Source: Sphingobacteriales bacterium 46-32 (GTDB taxonomy: Bacteria; Bacteroidota; Bacteroidia; Chitinophagales; Chitinophagaceae). From it: 64,000 nucleotides of DNA. The stretch lies in contig MKTY01000018.1 of assembly GCA_001898485.1 (NCBI GenBank), forward strand, positions 145,421 through 209,420, read 5' to 3'. Numbering within the stretch: the stretch's first letter is position 1; the number at the start of each line of letters is the position of its first letter. The notes below the pieces were generated by a model that worked only from the letters and a program-made list of their open reading frames with translations, was not told where the DNA came from and searched no databases. This document shows, in pieces, positions 25,491 to 34,167 of this stretch. A program made the translations under genes and the position numbers.

Positions 25491-25814
25491 TTAGTTCATT
25501 TGGATAGTGATGTTATTCGGAAGTTTCTTAAATTCTATATGAGCGCCTGCTGGCAGTGGCCCTATGAGTAGTATTTTTTGTTCACTTAGAATGGATAAAG
25601 TGTATTCAAAGTTGCTAATATGAAGTTCAAATCCATGGGAATATTTAATGATGCTATACTGTCTTTTTTCCATTTTACCGTTTTTATAAGTAATTCCAAC
25701 CATGCCTGTTTGTTGGCCATCAGAAATATGGCCAAAATAGTATATATCCTTGCTTTGCTGCCAGAATCCCAAAATTCTTCTTTGTAATTCTAATACTTCT
25801 GGGTTGATTTTCAT
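25491..25814 (-). CDS. Hypothetical 107-residue protein
   Basis: Starts at ATG 25814 (MKINPEVLELQRRILGFWQ). A predicted amphipathic N-terminal helix is followed by alternating short strands (YYFGHISDGQQTGMVGITYK, KILLIGPLPAGAHIEFKKL). No signal peptide, membrane helix or recognised motif is present. It is AT-rich like its neighbours, and directly upstream of the degenerate nuclease fragment on the same strand (17-bp gap). No function is assigned. Confidence 0.5.
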   Translation of the reverse strand: MKINPEVLELQRRILGFWQQSKDIYYFGHISDGQQTGMVGITYKNGKMEKRQYSIIKYSHGFELHISNFEYTLSILSEQKILLIGPLPAGAHIEFKKLPNNITIQMN

Positions 25815-25971
25815 AATAGTTATTTTGAATATTTTTCTAGAACCGTTATATGGTTTTCCAAGTCTAGTAACAAGTTCAAGTAACTAACAATGGAGATATT
25901 TTTTGTTGACAGAGTAAGTAATCTGAAATCACCTTTTTCTTTTGAGCACTTATTTTCTCATCTTTCATTGT

Positions 25972-26493
25972 CTATAAATTCGCAATTGCTTCCCAATTCA
26001 GTTGAAGATGAAGCCCATTTAAATAATCAAACAAGTCATTTAAATTATTAACCCCAGGAAAATCCTGGTAAAAAAGATGAATATCAAACCTCGTTGGGTC
26101 GTGCAAATATTTGTCAAGCGCAACAACGCCAGTGAAATCTGTAACGCAATAACCAGTAAGTATCCATTGCCTTAAAGGATGGATATAAAGAAGCCCGCTG
26201 GATATTACTGAGCCGCCACGGCGATATCTTTTTCTTTGCTCCGCCATTTCAACTGTATATCCGCATGCTAACAAGTGTTTTTCCTCGGTTTCAATACACC
26301 TGATCTTGTCATAGTCGCACCAAATATGCTCATTCCGGTCATGAAGAAATAGATAAATCTTTTCAACACCATTTAAGACTTGGAATTCTTCAATACGTCC
26401 AATACCGGGCTCTCGTAAAGCGCCAGCGACTACTGCATAGTCACCAGTATATCTTACGAAATCGCCTTCTGTAAATAATCCGTTTCTAGCCAT
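25972..26493 (-). CDS. Hypothetical 173-residue protein
   Basis: Starts at ATG 26493. The N-terminal 60 residues (FTEGDFVRYTGDYAVVAGAL, then IEEFQVLNGVEKIYLFLHD) look like a small SH3- or Tudor-like beta-barrel. A basic linker (EQRKRYRRGG) and a mixed C-terminal region ending in an acidic helix (LNDLFDYLNGLHLQLNWEAI) follow. No enzyme motif is seen. It lies 163 bp downstream of the SMC-like ATPase gene on the same strand and could be a third member of that unit, though the gap is longer than the internal coupling there. Confidence 0.5.
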   Translation of the reverse strand: MARNGLFTEGDFVRYTGDYAVVAGALREPGIGRIEEFQVLNGVEKIYLFLHDRNEHIWCDYDKIRCIETEEKHLLACGYTVEMAEQRKRYRRGGSVISSGLLYIHPLRQWILTGYCVTDFTGVVALDKYLHDPTRFDIHLFYQDFPGVNNLNDLFDYLNGLHLQLNWEAIANL

Positions 26494-26656
26494 TGGTAAT
26501 TAAATTAATACTAAAATAAAGATTATTGTATTCATATATAAGGTTAACAAATCAGTTCCTTGTTAACTCTAACTTCATTGGCCGAACTTTGGGGGAGCTT
26601 ACATGATCTTTCAAAGGTGGAATGTAATACCGAAATTATCAATCACCCTTGCTTGG

Positions 26657-28054
26657 TTAAACGACAGAAACGTCACTATCAACGATATCTTTTAAATACC
26701 CCTCCATTTTTTCCAGAATGGTGATCGAGTTAGCAATCTCTTTGGTGGTGAAAGTGTTTATGCCATCTACTCCGTGTGACATAGGATGCATGGTTACTTT
26801 TTGATAAAGTTTCAACTCTTTGAGGATAGTTCTGAAATTGGCAAACTCTGCGAGCTTATATTCATCGATCATCGCCTGAAGTCTGGCCTTAATATTAAAG
26901 TCGTTGGGATCTGCCAAAGCAGCCTCAATTGTATCAACAAGGTCTGAAGCGTTTTTTTCGTATTTAAAATAAACCGGCTTACCTTGGCTTAATCTTTCTA
27001 AAATCTTCTTACTTTCCTCGACAGCACCGATCATCAAAAGCTTAGAATACTCATACAGCAATGTTTCAAATTTTTTGCGAATTCTGTTACCAATATTCTC
27101 GATATCGAATGTAGCCTGTGGTAATGGCAAAGCTTCGTAATCGGCCTTTATTTTTTTTGAGCGTTCAATTTCTGATTTAATGTAAAGCTTATGGGCGTTA
27201 TTGATCTCGTAAAGATTTGCAAACGCCCAGTGTTCATGGTTTGTGACCGAAGTTCGAACCATAAACATAATCAAATTATAGAAACTTACATTATGTGTCA
27301 ATATGAGTATTTGGCTGTCTTGAAATTTAGCGAAGATGTCTTTGATCAGGAAAGTTCGATTAGACGCATCCAGGCTAGTAATGAAATCGTCAAGCACTAA
27401 TATTTTATGACGTGCACTGTCCTTACTAATATCAATGGCATTCAGTAACACCAACAACAAGATTAAATTTAACTTGGCTTCATTGAAGTATTTTCTAATA
27501 CCCGTTTTAGTTTCAATATGCTTTCTTGGGTCAATAATCCTCAGCGTGAAAGCATCTTGGTTATCGATCTCGATTTGTACAGTTTCTTGGAAAGTAGTCA
27601 ATGATGCATTCACCAAGTCCTGAATGCGCTGAAACTCCCTATTACAAAATCCTGGAATATCCGGTATATCAAAAAAGAATGTTTTCAGTAGAGTCTGCAA
27701 ACTAATTCTGTCGCCAATACTAAGTTCCTCGATTGAGATCAAAAATACCTGATAGGGCGTTCGGTCAAATGTATGGTGATCAGTGTCATTAATTTCAAGA
27801 TTAAAAGCCTGACTGGTGATCTTATTGTCATAGGAACTCCAAAGCTCGTTTCGTTTTTGTTCGAGATCTTCTGGTGTAAGTGCGGACAATTGAGATTCTA
27901 ACCTTGCTTTAAAGAATATGACTTTCAAAGCCTCATATATTGAGCTTTTTCCTGCTCCGTTTTCTCCATACAATAGCAGATTCTTGCGGTTATCCAATGC
28001 TATGGCCAAGGAGTCCTCGAATGCCTTAAAATTAATGAGTTTGAGCTTATTCAT
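26657..28054 (-). CDS. SMC/RecF-like ATPase without long coiled coil (DUF262 partner)
   Basis: 465 residues. Walker A is GENGAGKS (30-37) near the N-terminus, after the typical KLINFKAFED strand. An ABC-type signature-like helix (FNEAKLNLILLLVLL) precedes Walker B KILVLDDF (218-224), D-loop SLDASNR and the H-loop LTHN (His254). The arms between the motifs are short, so this is not a true SMC or Rad50 with a long coiled coil; OLD- and RecF-like defence ATPases are closer. The C-terminal 200 residues are helical and unassigned. Its ATG overlaps the stop of the DUF262 gene by one base (TAATG), which argues that the two proteins are made in fixed ratio and act together. Confidence 0.8.
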   Translation of the reverse strand: MNKLKLINFKAFEDSLAIALDNRKNLLLYGENGAGKSSIYEALKVIFFKARLESQLSALTPEDLEQKRNELWSSYDNKITSQAFNLEINDTDHHTFDRTPYQVFLISIEELSIGDRISLQTLLKTFFFDIPDIPGFCNREFQRIQDLVNASLTTFQETVQIEIDNQDAFTLRIIDPRKHIETKTGIRKYFNEAKLNLILLLVLLNAIDISKDSARHKILVLDDFITSLDASNRTFLIKDIFAKFQDSQILILTHNVSFYNLIMFMVRTSVTNHEHWAFANLYEINNAHKLYIKSEIERSKKIKADYEALPLPQATFDIENIGNRIRKKFETLLYEYSKLLMIGAVEESKKILERLSQGKPVYFKYEKNASDLVDTIEAALADPNDFNIKARLQAMIDEYKLAEFANFRTILKELKLYQKVTMHPMSHGVDGINTFTTKEIANSITILEKMEGYLKDIVDSDVSVV

Positions 28055-29685
28055 TATCCCGTAGTTTGAAAGAAATGAGCTAACCGCTCTTTAAGTAGGG
28101 TATCTCTTCTTTGGAATTCCACATAGCTGATCGATCCGTTTTGCAAAAGACGATTTACCTCAGGGATTTGTGAATTAGAGTAGTAGTTGGCTTTTTTGGA
28201 AAACGGTGTGCTTTTCTTGGGTATATCCAGCACAAGGAAATTGCCGAGGGTATCAATAATATTATCCAAGTTAACATCTTGCCAGTCATCAGACAGATCT
28301 TTCTTGTCCTTAAGATTGATGATCTTATCAATATTATAGGAAGGAAGAGCTGCAGTTCGGTTCAAATAGAAAGACAGCAACGCAAAGCCTTTTTTTAACC
28401 TTCCCAGATAGTTAAAGTAACTAGGTTGTAACTCTGGCTGTAAATAAGGCGAAATGGGTGATTCAGCGGATGTCTGTTTAATAATGTTATATATTTCAAA
28501 TTTCACCGTCGAAGTTGAACCTTGGTGATAAATATATCTGGTCAGTGAGCTTAGAAAAGTTATGAACGCCTTGTCAAGCGAAAGATCTTTGACATAGAGA
28601 TAATTGACAATTGCATATTTAGGATACTGATTGGTGTAAGCGTCTATTACTTGAATCCATTTGGCAACCTCGCTTGATTTTACTTTTTCCTGGTTTAGTA
28701 ATTCAAGGATCTCGATAATTTTAAAAAGATCGGCTAGTACTTCCCGATATTTCTTGAGCTCGAATGGGGAAAACCGTTCGTTGGTAAAGAATTCACGGAG
28801 GTTTGTTTCGCTAGACGTTATGCCTTGCTTGCCTCGAATAACATGTGAGTAATATCGAAAAATATCATCAATGTTTAGCTGTAGGGTTTCACAATTATTT
28901 TTAAAGTCGGTCCACAATTCGATGAAGATATTCTCCTCTTTGACACTTTTGGCCTTATTGTAAAGCTTTGCCTTAAAAATATCGGCATCTTCTAAGTTCA
29001 TTCCCCGGTTATTGATTGTCTCAAAAATAACCAAGGCCTTTTCATTAGCTTCGTCCTGGGTAGGACCGCTAAGTTCAATCGGCAAAAGATAGACTTGCTT
29101 CAGCAAATAATGCGTCAATTCCCGAAGATCGCCTGCATTTTCCTTGAAAAATTTTATCCAGTAATAAAAGTACAGGATATTAGCCTCAAAACGGCTTTTA
29201 CACAATCGTTCTAGAACCTTGTTGCTTGCGTCAGTCACTGTCTCAAACCGTTGTTGCATGCGTTGTAGGTCGAAGTTTAATACCTCGGATAGGGCCTCTT
29301 CATCATTTGCTTCAAAAACATCGGATCTGATCCTTAAAACTTTATTTACTCCCTCCCAATCTTCTTTTTCTATTATTTGTTCTAGTATCTTAAACTCTGG
29401 TTGGAATAATGACAACACCTTAAAAATTAGCAAAGTGGTAATGAGACGCTGCTGGCCATCGACTACTTCTAAGTAGTCTTTGTTGCTATCTGATTTTGCA
29501 ATAATAATGTTCCCGATAAAATAATCCTGCCGTGATTCAAAAGTCGCCAAGACGTCATTATACAATTGAAAGCAGTGATCGTATTCCCATGAATATGGTC
29601 GCTGATACGAAGGAATCACATATTGTTCCTCTATCTTAAATATCTTTAATAATTCTTTTTGTTCTGCACTTAAGGATAATGCCAT
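28054..29685 (-). CDS. DUF262 protein with degenerate DUF1524-like C-terminus
   Basis: 543 residues. The DUF262 (GmrS/ParB-like nucleotide-binding) domain is at the N-terminus, with IPSYQRPYSW (24-33) and DGQQR (76-80), the two motifs of the family seen in GmrSD type IV restriction and many phage-defence proteins. The C-terminus keeps the layout of the DUF1524 His-Me nuclease (TLGNFLVL near 479-486, then FSKKANYYSNS). The position of the catalytic EHIxP motif reads DKIINL (453-458), with Lys instead of His. The ATG at 29685 is chosen over a TTG 11 codons upstream. It is first in a coupled two-gene unit with the ATPase. Confidence 0.8.
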   Translation of the reverse strand: MALSLSAEQKELLKIFKIEEQYVIPSYQRPYSWEYDHCFQLYNDVLATFESRQDYFIGNIIIAKSDSNKDYLEVVDGQQRLITTLLIFKVLSLFQPEFKILEQIIEKEDWEGVNKVLRIRSDVFEANDEEALSEVLNFDLQRMQQRFETVTDASNKVLERLCKSRFEANILYFYYWIKFFKENAGDLRELTHYLLKQVYLLPIELSGPTQDEANEKALVIFETINNRGMNLEDADIFKAKLYNKAKSVKEENIFIELWTDFKNNCETLQLNIDDIFRYYSHVIRGKQGITSSETNLREFFTNERFSPFELKKYREVLADLFKIIEILELLNQEKVKSSEVAKWIQVIDAYTNQYPKYAIVNYLYVKDLSLDKAFITFLSSLTRYIYHQGSTSTVKFEIYNIIKQTSAESPISPYLQPELQPSYFNYLGRLKKGFALLSFYLNRTAALPSYNIDKIINLKDKKDLSDDWQDVNLDNIIDTLGNFLVLDIPKKSTPFSKKANYYSNSQIPEVNRLLQNGSISYVEFQRRDTLLKERLAHFFQTTG

Positions 29686-30306
29686 AGTGGATAATTTGAG
29701 AACCGACGAATGCGACAAAGCTATTCAATTAAACATAATCGCCAGAATTTTCAGGATCTAGGATGATTTGTTGATTCAAGTATGCAGGTTTATCAGACCA
29801 ATGCCTCGGGCCTGTTCATTGGCTACTAAATGAATTTCAAAAGGTCCTTTTTTGTAAAAGTTATCTAGCCATGATAACCTTCGCAAAAAATAACTTTAAT
29901 CCGTTTTTACTATACGGCGAATGAAGTCACACTTTATTTGCCGATAAATAATCGATGCGGTATATAATTTAAGGCTTCTGGATATCTCATTAACGAGCTC
30001 AAATATATTCATAATTAATTTGTTATCAGTAGTTTGAGTTTTGTATGACAAAATCAGTACCAAATAATGTAATTGGCGAGTATATAAAAGAAGTTTCCAG
30101 GAGAAAGGCAGGTAGCAAAGCCCGGCAACTCTCGACGGTTTCGGCACAAACTACTTTATAGCGTATCCTCATAAGCCTCATCCACCAATCTTAACTATTT
30201 TTGTTATCGGCAAACCAGGCATGACAGGGATAGTTTGGACGGGCATTTGATTGATTTCCAGTCTTTTTTCAGGAGTTATCGATAAGCGGATTGAATAAAT
30301 GTTCGC
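29686..30306. other. AT-rich intergenic stretch, no supported gene
   Basis: The only ATG-started frame worth mention is 29896-30012 minus (38 residues, MNIFELVNEISRSLKLYTAS), with no recognisable motif. No promoter for the leftward DUF262 gene could be fixed by eye. The right side holds the palindrome listed separately. Confidence 0.35.
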
Positions 30307-30350
30307 TTGCTAAATGTCACAGATATTTTAATAATTGTGACATTTAGCAA
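30307..30350. promoter_or_regulatory. 15-bp perfect inverted repeat before the AbiEii relic
   Basis: Arms TTGCTAAATGTCACA and TGTGACATTTAGCAA are separated by 14 AT-rich bases. The half-site TGTCACA recurs at the ATG of the next frame. AbiEi antitoxins autoregulate through palindromes of this kind, so this may be a leftover operator. It could also be a hairpin that marks the deletion end point. Confidence 0.55.
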
Positions 30351-30356
30351 CCTGAT

Positions 30357-31088
30357 ATGTCACATATCGAGGTAAGTGTGAGATCGCTGAAAACACCTTT
30401 CACCGTGCGACCCATCCAGTCAATTTTATGGGAGGCCTTTCCAAATGTAGCGTATGCCGAAACGCCGTTTGAGGTAATGATCGTAGAGCCGAGAAAGACC
30501 TTTCTGGAAAAGGCTTTTTTACTGCACGAAGAGTTCGGGAAACCGGATAAGTCGAAGATACGCTACGCACGCATGTCCAGGCATTTTTATGACATGGTCA
30601 TGAACATGGATGCTGGCGTTGGTGCAGATGCGCTAGCGGATCACGAGTTATATAATCACCTGATTGTTCACCGGCAGGGATATAGCCGCATTCCCTGGGT
30701 CGATTACCAGACATTGCAACACGAAACGTTAACCTTCGTTCCGCCCGTGGAAATGTTGGAGCAATACAGGAACGATTATGCAGCAATGCAGGAAGCTATG
30801 ATTTACGGTGATCCGCCGGGCTTCGACGAGCTGATAGAAAAAATGAAACAGCTGCAGGGCCGCTTCCGATTGAAAAAAGAAGGAAGACAGCTGGAGGATA
30901 TCCTGGCAATTGCGAATGTGCAGGCTGAAAAAATTGCTGGTGACATCGTAAGCACTGTTGTAGTATATATGGCGGATCCTGCGTTGCCTGAAGGGCCCGC
31001 CAATAATAATGGGAAGTACGAAGTGCATTTTAAACGACAGTCGGGAAAATTGATATTCGAACACATCACGATCATAGCGGGAAATTGA
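30357..31088 (+). pseudogene. AbiEii/AbiGii toxin-family gene, N-terminal nucleotidyltransferase domain missing
   Basis: 243 residues remain open. The sequence matches the C-terminal part of Bacteroidota AbiEii-family proteins: VSVRSLKTPFTVRPIQS, EPRKTFLEKAFLLHEEF, ARMSRHFYDM, ALADHELYNHLIVHR, and AMQEAMIYGDPP followed by KMKQLQGRF. The catalytic GxS-DxD nucleotidyltransferase region that should precede it is absent, and the frame is closed by a TAG just upstream (30345-30347). No antitoxin gene is adjacent. It may still be translated, but it cannot be an active AbiEii toxin. Confidence 0.7.
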
Positions 31089-31226
31089 AATGGCCAGGAA
31101 TGACAAGAAGTACATACATCGCTCTCTGATTACCGGCCTGAAAGCTGGATGGTAAATGTGCCTTTGTATGCGATTGAAACGCTCGGTTTACTTGCGGAGG
31201 GTACACCAGCAGCATAAGTGTTTATT

Positions 31227-31268
31227 CAAACTTTAACCACTGATATAAAAACCAGAGGTTAAAGTTTG
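31227..31268. repeat. 12-bp perfect inverted repeat after the AbiEii relic
   Basis: CAAACTTTAACC (31227-31238) and GGTTAAAGTTTG (31257-31268) form a stem-loop with an 18-base loop, between the relic and the convergent small frame. The T-run is weak, so terminator function is uncertain. Confidence 0.5.
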
Positions 31269-31274
31269 CTTTCC

Positions 31275-31427
31275 TTAAGGCAACTGATAAGCCAGATTAG
31301 CCAGGAAGCAAAGCCTTTGGTAAACAAATACCACACTACCCAGCTGTATTTTCTTTTTACCCTGGTAGCTGATTACTGCATCGAGCAGGTCGAGTAGCTC
31401 GGCCCTATGCTTTTCATTAAGATCCAT
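31275..31427 (-). CDS. Possible 50-residue protein
   Basis: ATG at 31427, TAA at 31275; begins MDLNEKHRAELLDLLDAV. It is predicted to be largely helical, with a Lys-rich middle (KKK) and a hydrophobic end. It is balanced enough in composition to be a small regulator or the remains of a longer gene. No homology is recognised and no ribosome-binding or promoter signal is clear. Confidence 0.3.
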   Translation of the reverse strand: MDLNEKHRAELLDLLDAVISYQGKKKIQLGSVVFVYQRLCFLANLAYQLP

Positions 31428-31474
31428 GGATGCCTGTATTAACAGAGCTGGCCAGCCGGCCTTATCACCTTACA

Positions 31475-31557
31475 AATGTCGAAAATTAGTCATGTTTTCA
31501 ACATTACAAAGGCCTTATGCTGACTCATTCGACATTAATTTTCCTTTATGTCGAAAA
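31475..31557. promoter_or_regulatory. TGTCGAA repeats upstream of the Fic relic
   Basis: AATGTCGAA (31475-31483) and TTCGACATT (31528-31536) are inverted copies. ATGTCGAAAA occurs again at 31548-31557, 20 bases before the Fic ATG. Three related sites in 83 bases suggest an operator array that outlived its gene. Confidence 0.45.
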
Positions 31558-31576
31558 GGCCTGAAAAATCAATATT

Positions 31577-31937
31577 ATGGCCTACAGTAAAGTGCAGCCT
31601 TATAATGACCTGCAAATCTTCTACCGGCAGAAATAAAGCTGGAAACAGCCCCGATTCTTCGTCATCTGGTCAGGGCATCGCAGCATCTGGAAGAGTTGAA
31701 TGGCCTTTGGGTAAGTCTGCCCAATCCGCAACTGCTTATCAATACCATAGCCCTCCAGGAAAGTAAAGACAGCTCTGCCACCGAAAACATTGTAACAACA
31801 CAGGATGAGCTATACCGGGCCGCAACGGAAGAAGGTACCGCAGTACCACTGCAAAAGAAGTATTGAACTACCGCAAAGGACTGTATACGGAGTTCAACAG
31901 GATGAAATCCTTCTCTTCAAAAAATCACCCTTTTTAA
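31577..31937 (+). pseudogene. Fic-family gene, N-terminal fragment with two frameshifts
   Basis: Begins MAYSKVQPYNDLQ, then shifts frame near 31615-31625. It continues IKLETAPILRHLVRASQHL and the typical Fic N-terminal NPQLLINTIALQESKDSSA-TENIVTTQDELYRA. A second shift near 31845 leads to KEVLNYRKGLYTEF and a stop at 31935-31937. These parts match the Fic_N region of Bacteroidota AMPylating Fic proteins. The HPFxxGNGR catalytic motif is missing, so no activity is expected. Confidence 0.7.
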
Positions 31938-32028
31938 TGATTACTGCCATCGGCAGGCCCATTTATTTTTATACCTAATAAAAACCGGAAAGCACGGAAA
32001 AACCAGCCTTTCAATTTCGGTCGTCGTT

Positions 32029-34149
32029 ATGTTTAATAGCATGCGTGGCGCGCTGCAAAGCCTTACCAATGGGATAAAACAAATAAAAACTACAATAGTG
32101 AAGTCTAAAAAGCATATAACCGTTCTATCCATTGCACTCCTGACTGTCGTGATGGTGATGGCTCAATCCAAAAATCCAACCAGCCAAAAAGAATTACAGG
32201 ATAAAATAAAACAGGCGCAGCAGGAACTGGATAAACTTACCCCCGAACAAAAAAAGATGATGGAACAGATGGGCATATCTGCCAAAGTTCCTTCTGTGCC
32301 TGCCGGCATTTCCGATGCCGATATAAAAGCTGCTGTTAGCCGTGGCGGGGAATTTGGCGTGCCCTCAAAAAACAAGGCACTTATTGGCGCTATTCCGCAG
32401 ATAACGCTTGCTGCTGCTTCAGTTCCGACTTATATTAAAACGCTCAATGAGTATGTAGAAAAGAGTATTGCCAGCGATACAAAATTATTTGGGCAGCAGG
32501 TATATGCGGGTTTTAAAACTAACAAATATGATGCCCTTGCAATTGGGAATGCAGCCGTAGGGTACTGGACAACAGGCAACCCCGAAGTGGCTGTTTATCT
32601 GATGGGCCGGGCCTGTACCGATAATGCTGCCGATGATGACTTGCTCAGCAACTTTGCCGCTATGATAAGTATGGGTGGTGCACCGCACCGGGCCATTCCA
32701 TTGCTTGAGTACCTCAGCAAAAAATATCCAGGTAATACCACCATCCTCAACAACCTGGGACAGGCATGGTTTTACCTGGGCGAAATTGATAAGGCGAATG
32801 AGAAATTAGATAAAGTGGTAAAGGCTTTTGCCTATCACCCGCAGGCAAACTATACCCAATGCCTGATCGAACAAAGCAGGGGGAACACAACAAAGGCTAT
32901 CGACAAAATGAAAAATTCATTGATGTACAGCGCTTCGTTGAATAAAATAAATATGTTGCGTAAGCTGGGCTACAAAATAAAGAGTAGTGATCTGCGCAAG
33001 CCATTTAACCCCGACCCCAACCCATTGGGATTAAGAAATATTATTCGTCCCACGGTGCCCACGAGTTATGCAACTGAGTTAACACTGAAAGCCGAATGGG
33101 ATGCTTTTGAAAAGCAGGTAAATGAAAAACAAAGCGATTTGAGCAAAGCCCTGCAGCCTTATATTAGTGCCAATAATAAGAAGGCTCAGGAAACCTACAA
33201 TAAGATACAGGGTAAAACTGCAACTGAAATGCTGGCTTCAGGTGCTGAGCTTTCAAAAAATGCGGAAGGGCGTAGTGTATATGCCGTAATGGCCGACATC
33301 AGCCTCAATGAAATGAGCAAAGATGGCGGAATGAACTACAGGATTAAAACGGCAAAAGCCAGCATTGATGCTTTGTGGAGAGATTATAACGCAAAGAAAG
33401 ACGCGAAGCTAAAAGAACTGGAAAAACAATACAGGGAGCGTGCCGGCGAAGAATCGGAATATGCTAAAAAGGGAGAGGATTTAGGAGCCGACGATTGCAA
33501 GGTAAAACAAATGTTCAGTCAATGGGTATACGACAAGTATAACAAACCGCTGGAAGAAGCCTGTCAAAACTATCTGCACCAGCTGTATATTAAAATTACC
33601 GAAGAGCTGTACTGGAAACAATTCAAATACACCGAAGCAGAATTTGAGCAGGTAAAAATAGCAGCAAAACAGGAATGGCTGACTGCGGTGAGTGCAAGAT
33701 ATATTGAAACCTACCACGGCGAAAGCTATTGCAAGGTGCAGCCGGTTGAAAAATCGGGCTACAAACTGGCAGATTTTGATGACATGAATTGCAAGTACCA
33801 TACCTCTTTAAACTTTGGTGGTGGCAACAGTATAGAAACCCATTGCAATAAAATGACCGTTACTTTTAGTGGTGGACCACTGAGCGGAAATCTCAACTAC
33901 AAATCAGACAGCAAAGGCCGTGACCGCCTGGTGGGTGGAACCGTGGAAGCAACGGTAATCGAGAAAAGTATAGGCAAAGGTCCGCTGGAAGCATCAGCCA
34001 AAGCCGGTATGGGCGTGGAGTTTACAGGCAATGGTGTGGAAGACGTATATGTAAATGGCGAGGCTTCGGCAGGACATATATCAGCATCCGGTAAAATGAG
34101 TCTGATTTCCGGAAATATGACAGGTGCAATAAGTGGATTTGGAAAGTAA
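32029..34149 (+). CDS. Secreted TPR-containing protein of unknown function
   Basis: 706 residues. The N-terminal hydrophobic segment at about residues 29-46 (HITVLSIALLTVVMVMAQ) is a signal peptide behind an unusually long basic leader. A coiled-coil-prone stretch follows (QKELQDKIKQAQQELDKLTP). TPR-like helices occupy about 160-310 (ALAIGNAAVGYWTTGNPEVA, NLGQAWFYLGEIDKANEKL). A long charged helical region reaches about 560, and Gly/Ser-rich beta repeats end the protein (SASGKMSLISGNMTGAISG). The composition suggests a periplasmic or surface protein. The PQQ-propeller gene follows after 18 bp and is likely co-transcribed. The function is not recognised. Confidence 0.65.
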   Translation: MFNSMRGALQSLTNGIKQIKTTIVKSKKHITVLSIALLTVVMVMAQSKNPTSQKELQDKIKQAQQELDKLTPEQKKMMEQMGISAKVPSVPAGISDADIKAAVSRGGEFGVPSKNKALIGAIPQITLAAASVPTYIKTLNEYVEKSIASDTKLFGQQVYAGFKTNKYDALAIGNAAVGYWTTGNPEVAVYLMGRACTDNAADDDLLSNFAAMISMGGAPHRAIPLLEYLSKKYPGNTTILNNLGQAWFYLGEIDKANEKLDKVVKAFAYHPQANYTQCLIEQSRGNTTKAIDKMKNSLMYSASLNKINMLRKLGYKIKSSDLRKPFNPDPNPLGLRNIIRPTVPTSYATELTLKAEWDAFEKQVNEKQSDLSKALQPYISANNKKAQETYNKIQGKTATEMLASGAELSKNAEGRSVYAVMADISLNEMSKDGGMNYRIKTAKASIDALWRDYNAKKDAKLKELEKQYRERAGEESEYAKKGEDLGADDCKVKQMFSQWVYDKYNKPLEEACQNYLHQLYIKITEELYWKQFKYTEAEFEQVKIAAKQEWLTAVSARYIETYHGESYCKVQPVEKSGYKLADFDDMNCKYHTSLNFGGGNSIETHCNKMTVTFSGGPLSGNLNYKSDSKGRDRLVGGTVEATVIEKSIGKGPLEASAKAGMGVEFTGNGVEDVYVNGEASAGHISASGKMSLISGNMTGAISGFGK

Positions 34150-34167
34150 TGACTAAAAATATTGTGT

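Noticed and set aside
29896..30147. 83-residue minus-strand frame
   Set aside because: No ATG until 30012, no motif and no promoter; kept only as a note in the intergenic entry.
31548..31766. 72-residue frame as an independent gene
   Set aside because: It reads across the Fic relic in a wrong frame; the Fic translation is far more convincing.
22819..31937. Prophage or ICE
   Set aside because: No integrase, structural, relaxase or conjugation genes were seen; only cargo-type genes and relics.
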